Assembly: GCA_900291925.1 (NCBI GenBank)
Contig: UWYS01000003.1
Location: 620,001-684,000 of the forward strand
DNA: 64,000 bases
From: Thecaphora thlaspeos
Lineage: Eukaryota > Basidiomycota > Ustilaginomycetes > Urocystidales > Glomosporiaceae
Direction: 5' to 3'
Shown: piece after piece, positions 52,922 through 61,703 of the stretch
Layout: the number at the start of each line of letters is the position of its first letter
Position numbering within the stretch: the first letter of the stretch is position 1
Position numbers and translations under genes: made by a program
Notes under the pieces: generated by a model
Told to the model about the DNA's origin: nothing
The model's input: only the letters and a program-made list of their open reading frames with translations
The model's database searches: none

Positions 52922-54868
52922 CTACATCATGCTAGCGATGCTCATCGGCTCGGCCGGTCGAGTCGACGAAGGAGTCGAAGCCCCTTCGCGCTGTTCCAGC
53001 TCCGACCCGTCGCCGCTGTCGACGCGGTCGATCTCAGTGCGGCGGCGAGGTGCCGATGCCGGTCTCGGTTGGGGCGTCCCGGCGTCGCTGCCGACCGACT
53101 CGTCGCTCTCGTCCACATCGGCATCGGCACCGCTGCGGTCCGCCTCGGCCTGGATCGCGACATCGGGAAAACCCTGGGCTTGACGAGCCAGCGCCTCTAG
53201 ACCTGAGCACGACTCCTGACGTGCCTTGACCAAGTCGGCAAAGTTGTAGATGACCGAGACTAGGCCGTGCGACGGTCCGCCAAACGGGCTGCCGGTGTTG
53301 CTGTCGCTGTTGCTCTTGCCGCTCGTCTTTCGCTCCAAAGCCGGAATAGCGACGGCGGCGGCAGGTGAGGCTGCCCTCGAAGTGTGGCGCGAGCTGGCCT
53401 GCGAGTGTCGCTGTCGAGGCGAGGCGCGGGGCGAGACCTGATACGAGCCGGAACCAACGATATGTGGAGGATGCCCGGGCGTCGAGCTGCGTTCTGCTGC
53501 GGTCGCAACAGTGACTGCCCCGTCCTCGATCCGGGCCGGTGCTGCCGACACGGAAGGTGCGGCCTCCGACGTCGGCGAAGCCGACCGCGCCTCTCCCTGT
53601 CGGAAAATATGGCTAGGAGGAGGTGCAAGGTTCTCGTGGCTCTGCTCCTCGTTCAAGCCGCGGCTCGCGCCGAGGGCCAAGGCGCGGTGGGCCCACTCCT
53701 GCTCGAAGCGGTAGAAGCGTCCGTAGTGGTTGGCGACGAATTTGGCCTCATTGGGAAAGCCCTGGCTGGTGACGGTCGCGTCCCATCCTTGCTGGTGCTT
53801 GGGGTTGTCGATGGGCTTGGTGAGGTTGATCGGTGCCCTCGAAGCAGGTGGGAGGTCGGAAGGGATCGAAAATGACCGGAGAGCGCTAAGGTCGATGGCG
53901 GTATCACCGACGGTGGCAGCGGCCCTGGAAGAATCCTGTTCGGCGGTAGCTCCGACGTCTCCCTGCCTCGACGATGCTTTTTGCAGTGGCGGGGCCGGCG
54001 GACTCGGGCGCGATGGGCCCGCTGCACCCTGCTGCGACCAAGAGAAGGGAGATTCGTCCTCCCATTGCTTGGCCCTGCTAGCGCTCTCGTTGCGCGCGCG
54101 TGCAGCGATGAGGTGTGTCGTGCGGGCCTGCTCGGCGAGTAGGGAGAGCTGCTGCTCGCGTGTACGCTGTCGCTTGTTGATGTGCTCCTGCTGCGAAAAG
54201 CGACGCTCGGCAATTTGCCCCTGCAATACGACCGCTGCCGCCGCGGTGGCCAGGTGGATGATGCTGACGCGGCGAGTGGGGTCCTTGGGCAACACTATAT
54301 CTGAAGGCGAGGTGATGTCAAGGTCGGCGCCGAGGTCCTCGGCCAGTTTCCGTTTCATACTCTGAGTCTGGTCGGCGCGCGTGGAGAGGCCGTCGGTGCC
54401 GGTGCCGGTTCTGGAAACGTGCGAGATGGAGCCAGCCCTCTGCAGAAGTGTAGCGAAGAGCTGCGAGGTGGGCAGTCGGCTGGATGAAGCAGACGTGCCG
54501 GCCTGCAAATTTGAAGAGGAAGACGACGAAAACGACGACGTGTCGACGTTAAGCCTAGAGGTAAAGTCGTGGTGGAGCGGATCCATGTGGGGCAGGCGTG
54601 CGACGGCAGGCATGGCCGATGGTGAGGGCTCTTCGAAAGGCTGCTGTGATAGACGAGGTGCTAATGTAGGTGCTGATGCGGAATCCGAGGCGCAGGGGCG
54701 TGCGTGCTGGTCTTCGACAACGGCTAGAGAGATGAGAGAAGAGGATGAAGTGGCGTTCGATGTCGATGTCGAGGTGGAAGATACAGATAAAGTAGATGGT
54801 GCGGCCGACGTAGCGGCGATGGGGAGTGAAGGCGGCAAGGACGACGGTGGGTGCATGACGGACATCAT
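52922..54868 (-). CDS. disordered protein of unknown function
   Basis: Single-exon gene of 648 residues, ATG 54866-54868. The N-terminal 180 residues are Ser/Ala-rich. A helical part around residues 200-275 (IIHLATAAAAVVLQGQIAER, INKRQRTREQQLSLLAEQ) may be a coiled coil. A compact conserved-looking block lies near residues 360-405 (GWDATVTSQGFPNEAKFVA followed by GRFYRFEQEW). A short helix (VSVIYNFADLVKARQES) comes near 540. Basic patches suggest a nuclear protein (inference). I do not recognise the family. The long single open frame and the ordered blocks support a real gene. Confidence 0.75.
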   Translation of the reverse strand: MMSVMHPPSSLPPSLPIAATSAAPSTLSVSSTSTSTSNATSSSSLISLAVVEDQHARPCASDSASAPTLAPRLSQQPFEEPSPSAMPAVARLPHMDPLHHDFTSRLNVDTSSFSSSSSSNLQAGTSASSSRLPTSQLFATLLQRAGSISHVSRTGTGTDGLSTRADQTQSMKRKLAEDLGADLDITSPSDIVLPKDPTRRVSIIHLATAAAAVVLQGQIAERRFSQQEHINKRQRTREQQLSLLAEQARTTHLIAARARNESASRAKQWEDESPFSWSQQGAAGPSRPSPPAPPLQKASSRQGDVGATAEQDSSRAAATVGDTAIDLSALRSFSIPSDLPPASRAPINLTKPIDNPKHQQGWDATVTSQGFPNEAKFVANHYGRFYRFEQEWAHRALALGASRGLNEEQSHENLAPPPSHIFRQGEARSASPTSEAAPSVSAAPARIEDGAVTVATAAERSSTPGHPPHIVGSGSYQVSPRASPRQRHSQASSRHTSRAASPAAAVAIPALERKTSGKSNSDSNTGSPFGGPSHGLVSVIYNFADLVKARQESCSGLEALARQAQGFPDVAIQAEADRSGADADVDESDESVGSDAGTPQPRPASAPRRRTEIDRVDSGDGSELEQREGASTPSSTRPAEPMSIASMM

Positions 54869-56964
54869 GCAGTCGACGAAGAGGGCGTGGCTTGCCTAGT
54901 ATCAACGAATCGATCGTTGTCGCAATTCAGGCTTCCGGGGCGAAGGCAAAGAGGAGTGCCGAGTGTATGACAGCAAAGCTGACCCGCGCTTTGCTCCTAT
55001 TGTGCGGTCGGATTCACTACGTTGCTGCTTTCGGGGGTTTCCTCGAGCTAGGGTAGCGAACGACCCACTACCAGCGACTCTATCGTGCACCGATCGACTA
55101 CCTGACTTCGAGCGGCCGGTGCTTGCTCTTGCGAGAGGCCGACGGCGTTGCGTGTCCGTTGAGGTATAGAGGCCGAGCTGGCGAGACGGTCGACAACCTA
55201 GACGAGAGCAGAGGCCGTCGCAGCGTCGATCCGCTGTCGGGCAGGAGGTGAGCAGAGGAATTAGGCAGGCGCCCTTCTCTGTGCAGCTCCTCGTGAACTT
55301 GCTAGTTGACGTCGAAGTCGGGACAGAGGTAGTTGAAGCTCTGAGCGAAGCACCGGCACGGCAATTGGTTCGCCCTACCTTACGGAGTTCCGTCTGGCGA
55401 CGTGCGCCCTGGTCGTCGACGTCGGGAGACAAGCAGAAGCCGGGAGCGGCGCAATAACCTTACCTTCTCTCGATCCCTGAGGTCGCGCTCGACAGCGTCC
55501 ACAGTACGGCCTACTGTACGACCTATTGCTGCTACAGTAAACGGTCCGCCTACTGTACTTGCCGACTTGCTTGCCTGCTAGTCACCGAGACCGGGGAGCG
55601 ACGGGGTCTCTTGCGCCTCCCACGCCGCTACGGTTGTATTTGCCGCCGAAGTGGCGGCCAGCGCTGAGTACTTGGCCACGGTCTAGAGTCGAACCGACGG
55701 GACGGATCCCTGAAGTGGCTTCGTCTGGTATTCCTGCCTCGGGAGTGGACGAGCAAACGAGCTCTAATCTGCGGTCAGAGGCATGAGCACGAGCCTTATT
55801 CGGAGGGCGGGCACCAGCGGGTCGAGACTGCTGGCAGCCACTGGCCCGTCCCAGCCTGCGGTTGGCGATGGACACCGGCGAGTTCGACGTGGTTCAGCAG
55901 GAAGCCCAGGGGCGTGGCTGGGCTGACGTGTGGTTCTAGAAGGCGACGACGCCGACCAGGGTTCGTTGGCGGAGTCTTTCGACGTCACGCCCCCTTCCGT
56001 CCGCAATGGCGTCGTGGGGGCTTGCGTGGCTAGGCTGAGTCCAAACGGCGCTGCTACTACAGTACCGCACCGACAGACGACGAACGACGAGATGGTCGGC
56101 GTCCACCAGAAGCCGTGATCCGTGGTTTGTGGTTCACGGTCGGCGAGCGAGGAAGCGACAAGCGGTCGAGGCGTTGCTGTAAGCGCGGCGATGTATGTGG
56201 ACACAGCTGCGGCGTCAGAACGGCGCGCCGGCCCGTAGCAGGGAAGGAGCGGTTTTTGGGTAAATAATCGACGGCTAGCCCCCTCCATCGCACTCGGAAG
56301 ATGGACGGGGCGCTGATCGCGACGAGCCCAAGAGGGCAATGGTCACGGAATTATTATTTGCCACATAAAGAGAGTAGGAGGAGGCGGAAGAAGCCAGGGG
56401 CAGGCGTCGAGTGAAAGGCCGCCGTTGCCTAGAAGCCGACCTGGAAGGCCGACGTGCGTGCGGCGAGCGAAAGAGACGACCCTCTCGGCACTCTGCGAAG
56501 CGAAGCAAGGGCCCAGCCAAGGGAAAAAGGCTCGGGACGCTGGAATTTCATTGATTGTTGTGTCGGTCGTCATCAAGCGGTCTGGCCCGCCTTCTTGGTC
56601 ATATGGGTGCGGTACTGTATGTACAAGGTCGGGCCTAGGACAGGAACACCATGTCCGACAAGCTCCTTAGATCTTGAGCGTACTTAGCACACAGACACCA
56701 CATCGGCACTGAGTCGAGCGGCTGTGCCCTGGCCAGCCTCTCGCACGGTATGTCAGTTTGTGACTTGTGTCCCGATGCGAGACTGCACGCCGATCTTTAG
56801 CGCCGGATGCGGCATCTCTCTGCCTGCGGTGCGCAGCAGCCAGGCAAACTGACGCACCGCCGAGACGCGGGACGCCACCGACGATGACAGCCACGACTAA
56901 CCCGCATCATCAGCTGATCAAGGCAGGCGGAGAGAGACAATCTTTCCCTCGGTGAACCGTTCGA
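54869..56964. other. 2.1 kb divergent gene-free region
   Basis: This separates two divergent gene starts (54868 on -, 56965 on +). It holds five TACTGTA/TACAGTA copies, three of them within 46 bases (55512, 55533, 55551), then 56058 and 56613. Open frames here are short and without domain character. No tRNA or repeat family is recognised. Confidence 0.55.
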
Positions 56965-58876
56965 ATGGCGTCGTCGGTATCATTGACGTCGTCTTCACCT
57001 GCAGCGCGGGCCGAATCAGGTCCGTCGATGAGGACCAGCTCACTGCGGCAGCGCACCGGAGGCGCGCCGGATCGCGGCGGCGGCAGCATCGACACCGATA
57101 GCGGCGGAGCGTCGTCGACGTCGAAGCCGACCTCGTCTCAAACACCGCACAAGAGGTCTCGTTTCCGCATCAACAAGCTGCTTGGACGCATCGTTCCTAT
57201 CATCATCCTCGTCTACATCGGGTGAGCAGCGCAGGGCAAGCCTCGGCCGCAGGCGGCAGACTCTCGGGCGATGCCGTGCTGACCTTGACGCGCACCACCC
57301 GTACACGGCCTTTTGGCGCAACTGTCGACGATGCGGATCGCCCGTTGCTCCCAGGTACGCCTACGACCTGGCCGTGTTTCGCTATCATTGTAAGGCAATC
57401 ACTCATGAACAATGTGTTCCTGAGGGCGGCACGCAACGGCTGGACTGACCTGCGTGTCTTCCATCTGTGCTTCTCCGCCTGCCATAGACGGCTACGTCTA
57501 TAAGGTCCTCAAAAGGCCCGGCCTGGTCTGTAAGTCGACACCTCGGCAGACCTCTGTTTGCGCTACTGCGCCACTTTCCGACCATTGACCGAGAGCGCCT
57601 GGGTATCTTGCGCCAGTGGCCTACTCGATTCCGGCCCACGTCGGCTTCCTCTTTGCCGTCCGCGCCCATCTACAGGTCTTCCTGACCCATTCCGACTCAT
57701 CCTCTCGTCGTCATGGGCTGTCCACGCTGCTGGGCAAGAGGTTCCGGCCTCATGATGCCGCGATGCTCACTGATGGGGCGGGGCGCGACGAGATCGTAGC
57801 GTGCCAAGCCGACGGCCAGCCTTTGCGATGTTGGCGCGACGACTGCGGCGGTCGCATCCGAGCGGCCAGGACGAGACACTGCGGCGACTGCGGAACGTGT
57901 AGAGTGGGATTTGACCATCACTGTGCTTGGGTGAGTTGGCCAACAGGCAGCTCCCGGTCGACCGAGACGAAAGCAGGGATGTCCTGACCGCCCTCTCCTC
58001 GTCGCCCGTCCTCTGCGACGACAGTTCGACGACGACATCACCGCCCCTTCGACTTTACAACCTTTCATCCACTTTCTCCTCGCCATCCCACCGCTGTTCG
58101 GTTGGGTGTTCGCACCGCTGCTCCCGCTCGCATGGCGACACACTCGACAGATCTGGAGGCTGGCATGCGCCGATCCATCGATCGAGGCGCAGTGGTGGAG
58201 TCGTAAACTGACATGGGTTGGTGGACCGATGTTTCGGTATGCTGTTGGGTGGGGCTGGGCTGGATGGAAGGCCTCGCACCATCAGCCGAAAGTCGTGAGC
58301 GGGACAATGGAAAAGGCGAGCCTCCGTCTTCCCCTCGTGACGGGCTTTGGGTTTATCTTCTCGGGCATTGCTTTGTGTAAGTAAGCCATCTCTCACCCTG
58401 CTCTCCCCTTGGTTCTCATTGATGTATCGATCCGTCTGCGAATCACCACTCACCTCGTCCGGCCTCTTCGTCTCACCGTCTCAAAAGTCCTAGCCTACTC
58501 AACACTCTCACAACTCTCCCATGGCATATTGACGATCGACGTCGAACGAGCTAAAGCCTACCGTTCCCTCACCTCATCCACCGTCGTCGGACCTCTTGCC
58601 AGAGCGAGACTAAACTCCCTCGACCCTCGTGTATTCTTCAGCGTTCCAACTTCCCTCTTCGACGCAACGACAGATGGGAGAGAGGTGGTTGCCATGAACC
58701 CAGAACAAGGTCTATGGAGAGGAGAGGGTGGAAGGTGGTCCAACATCCGTTTCTTCCTCGACGATAACGCGCATCGACAGATGCAAGGTCATTGGCCCCT
58801 TAGCGATACCATTAGAAGACGAATCGTACAAAGAGCTGAGGAACAGTATCATCTTCGCGTCTCGAGACAGATGTAG
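56965..58876 (+). CDS. DHHC-type protein S-palmitoyltransferase with unusual Cys-rich domain
   Basis: Adds palmitate to cysteines of membrane proteins. Six exons: 56965-57221, 57355-57389, 57488-57529, 57617-57930, 58025-58376 and 58494-58876, giving 460 residues. All are GT-AG and phase-consistent. The membrane topology is typical: TM1 spans the first intron (IVPIIILVYIG-YAYDLAVF), TM2 is AYSIPAHVGFLFAVRAHL, and TM3/TM4 come after the active site (FIHFLLAIPPLFGWVFAPLL; LVTGFGFIFSGIAL). The Cys-rich domain reads C-x4-C-x9-HC-x2-C-x2-C-x4-DHHC with catalytic Cys214. The usual NCVG-type segment after DHHC is replaced by AWFDDDITAPSTLQPF across intron 4, so the last zinc Cys is missing. Exons 2 and 3 are only 35 and 42 nt. 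A Pfa-type fungal enzyme is likely; the exact paralogue is not determinable. Confidence 0.88.
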
Positions 58877-58985
58877 ATTCGAGATGCGTCGGGAGAAAAG
58901 CTGTCGGATGGTGTGGCAATGACGCAAGTGACGGGTGACGAAGAGGTACGAACAATGCGAGAAAACGACGAGATTCAACTGTTGA

Positions 58986-60721
58986 CTAGCTGTAGACAGG
59001 ACGAATGGCGGCGTTCTCACGGTGTGGACGACTCCTTCCGCCCTCTCCTGCGCCGCTGCGTCCTCCACTGCCGATCTCGCTTTCTCCGTGTCCCGTTTGC
59101 ACCAGATTGAACTTGTCGACCAGCTGCGTTGGTTTAGAGGGAAGCGGCGATTAAAGCGTCAGCGGGTGATTTCGAAGGGAAGCTCAGTGCCGGCAATGGC
59201 TCACCTCGTTCATGCTGTGCAGGCTCTTTGTCATGGTCGTCAGGTAGTTTGTGAGTAGGACGTCGTTGTACTCCTGTCCGTCGAGAAGATCAAAGGATCG
59301 TATTGTCAGCGCATCGCCCTCCATCACATCCCTCGTGCAAGGAGAAGATTGCGTACCCTGAGCAATTCGCCCTTGAGCTCTTCAAGCCCTGTAGCGGGCA
59401 GATTGGCCACGACAGCGCTGATCCGTCTCAAGCTCTCTCGATCCGCCTGCACTTTGCCCTCCTTGATCTGCTGCATGTAGTTGATGACGAGCGCGATGCG
59501 GTCTTGAAGTTTGGCGATGGCATTGTACTGTGCCGTCAGATTCGCCACCACTGCTCGAAGCAAGGTCCCTTGTTTCAGTTGGCATCGATCGTTTGTGGTG
59601 ACACACCAGATGACAGAAGGAAGGCGGTTCTAGACTTACGGCTACTCTCGTCGCTTCCGCCAGACTCGGCGCCGGCTTTGCTGGTATGGTCCACCGCGAT
59701 GCGCTCCGCCTCGCCCGTTTCGATCTTGTAGCCGGTCGGGATGAAGAATGTCGTCGCCTCCGCCGAGACCATCTCGATGACGGACTCGTAGATGTTGATC
59801 GGAAGCTCGCCGTCCTTGTCCGCCGCCTCAAATGAGGAGACGGTCGGATGAAGTTGGAGGAGGAGCGGGGTCTCGTTATAGGCTAGCAGCTGTTGAGATG
59901 CGCCTCGCCACACAGGTGAGAGAGGCGAGCTAGCCCGTCAGACGGTGGCGTGAGACTGAGAGAAGGGGACGGAAGGAGTACTTACCTGCTTGTGGACCTG
60001 CAAATCGGCTTCGAGTGGTACAGCTCCGACCGTGTACCAGCCCAAGATGTCGAGCGTCGGAAAGACTTGCTTGTCTGCGGTGGCGGCGGCAAAGGGCCCA
60101 CACGTGCGAGCGACATAGGGCGTCGGTTTGAGCTAGCTGTCCTGCCTAGCACAAGCATCCCTTTACGAGCGGGTGCGCGCACTCACACTGTGCCATCCTC
60201 GACCTGAGAAAGTAGTGATCCACCTCTAGGCTCGTCTGTCCCCCCGCGGCGGCCGTCACTATGATTTCAAACGAGTTCTGGATCTGGATGTCTCGTCCGG
60301 ACTGTGTTCCGAGTAGCATGCCGTAGACTGACAAGACCATCGCAAAGGAGGGGATAGCGGCACTTCGACGGATCAGCAGAGGGATGTGACTCCAAAAAGC
60401 CAACTCCGAGGACAGACGCAACGAACCTTTGACATCGTCGCCGGAGTTCTGCTGTAGCTTTGTTCGGACGAGGTGTTCCGATACGTTGAGAATCGGTAGG
60501 GGATGCCTGCGGGGTGAAGAGGACGCAAATGACGATTGAACATCGTGAGCTTCGGAGACGCGAGTGTGGCCACGATGGGGGGCGCGCACTCACAGGCTGA
60601 CGTTGCTCGCGACGCCCGAGCTGGACTGCGCATCGAGCAGGACGGGCGAGAGTGGCGAGACGCGCAAGGCTGCGTGGCTGGTGCCCGAGGCTGTTGCTGC
60701 GTGTGTCGCCGTCACCGTCAT
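58986..60721 (-). CDS. CSN6: COP9 signalosome subunit 6 (MPN-domain protein)
   Basis: Non-catalytic MPN subunit of the COP9 signalosome, which removes NEDD8 from cullins. Eight exons on -: 60721-60594, 60506-60427, 60327-60187, 60074-59986, 59889-59640, 59568-59357, 59273-59205 and 59123-58986, giving 368 residues. The MPN core is rebuilt across introns: HPLPILNVSEHLVR, VYGMLLGTQSGRDIQIQNSFEI, FPTLDILGWYTVGAVP and LQLHPT. It lacks the JAMM zinc residues (no HxHPxxxxxPSxxD), as expected for CSN6 rather than CSN5. The helical tail (VVANLTAQYNAIAKLQDRI, YNDVLLTNYLTTMTKSLHSM, LVDKFNLV) matches CSN6. Intron 2 starts GTTCGT and intron 6 GTACGC, both weak donors chosen because they restore the frame and motifs. 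It diverges from the CENP-W-like gene. Confidence 0.93.
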
Positions 60722-61083
60722 ATTTGTGGGCTCTGAATGCGAGTTGGAAGAGGGAGGTCGTTGAGAGCGGAAATGAGGAGAGGGGGAGATGGTCGGAGGA
60801 TGATGAGAGAGAGGCAAAGGGCACGGGCACGGGCACGGGCACGGGCACAGCCAAGGCCAAGTTGGGCTGGGTGGAGAAAGAGGGAGCGGACGGGCCAGCC
60901 GCCAGCCGGCTTCCTCGTTGGCGCGGCGCCCGCCTTTCCTCTTCCCGTGCGAATATATAATGCACGTGCGCCATCCGACGCGTCTGTCGTCTGGCGCCTG
61001 GCCTTTTCATTGGTCGGCTGGCCTGCGCTCCGCCTTCCCTCTCTCCACCACCATCCCCCACCACCCTCGCACGCCACACAACC
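60722..61083. promoter_or_regulatory. shared divergent promoter of CSN6 and the CENP-W-like gene
   Basis: These 362 bases between two ATGs hold a (CACGGG)n repeat (60819-60850), a TATATAA at 60954-60960 placed about 125 bases before the + gene, and a palindromic CACGTG (E-box) at 60963-60968. No other gene fits here. Confidence 0.6.
60819..60850. repeat. (CACGGG)n hexamer repeat
   Basis: Five units lie inside the CSN6/CENP-W promoter interval. Confidence 0.95.
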
Positions 61084-61314
61084 ATGCGCCTCCCGCCCCG
61101 CTCGCTCGTCAAGCGTCTGATACGGTGCCACCTTTCCTCTTCCGCTCGGCTGAGCAAGAACGCCGACCTCTACATCGCCCTCGCCTTTCTCCTGTACACC
61201 CAGCGTCTCGCCAACGAGACGCGTCTCACGCACCAGATCGACCTCTCCAATGGCATCAGGGGTCCCATCGCCAGGAGACATGTGGCCGGTGCTAGGAGGA
61301 GGGTCAGGGGCTGA
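61084..61314 (+). CDS. CENPW: CENP-W-like histone-fold kinetochore protein
   Basis: A 76-residue single-exon gene with a good ACC-ATG context, downstream of a TATATAA. The layout matches CENP-W (88 residues in human; fungal Wip1): a basic N-terminal helix (PRSLVKRLIRCHLSS), the central histone-fold helix (ADLYIALAFLLYTQRLANET, compare the GDLLVHLNCLLFVHRLAEES region of human CENP-W), then IARRHVAGARRRVRG, matching the HVLAAAKVILKKSRG end. CENP-W pairs with CENP-T at the inner kinetochore; the dimer binds DNA and nucleates microtubule attachment. The identification rests on helix pattern and C-terminal motif remembered from the family, not on a search. Genes this small are often missed. Confidence 0.72.
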   Translation: MRLPPRSLVKRLIRCHLSSSARLSKNADLYIALAFLLYTQRLANETRLTHQIDLSNGIRGPIARRHVAGARRRVRG

Positions 61315-61703
61315 AAAGCTCGGACCCTAGTCGGACACCGACTGGCTGCATTCCTCACGACGTCGACTCAGCCGGCAGCCATGTTGATCAGCGACAACGC
61401 GAGCGGCTCGTACGCCCAACGACTTCGGACGAGAGCTGCTTGCAACTGTCGCCATCGCCCGCGGGTATCTCACACCGCCTCTCTCGATCATTGCGAGCTT
61501 ATCGATACGACAGCTCATGTCTCGAACGCAACTTCCGCGACCACCTTGAAGGGCGCACGCGCCGCCTACCGTGGTGCCAAACGATAGCAGCCCGCACCCA
61601 TGGCAGTTCGCAAAAAGCCCACACAGGCTCACACAATGCTAGCGAGAAGAGAGTTGGAAGATGCACATTGCCAATCGCCCTCTGACGGGCATTGTCGCGA
61701 TCG
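61315..61703. other. convergent intergenic region
   Basis: This is the 3' end space between the CENP-W-like gene (+) and the Ecdysoneless-family gene (-). No further gene or repeat is seen. Confidence 0.6.

Noticed and set aside
55681..55702. GGTTCGACTC on the - strand, resembling a tRNA T-arm
   Set aside because: The flanking bases do not pair into a T stem and no acceptor, D or anticodon arms can be placed.
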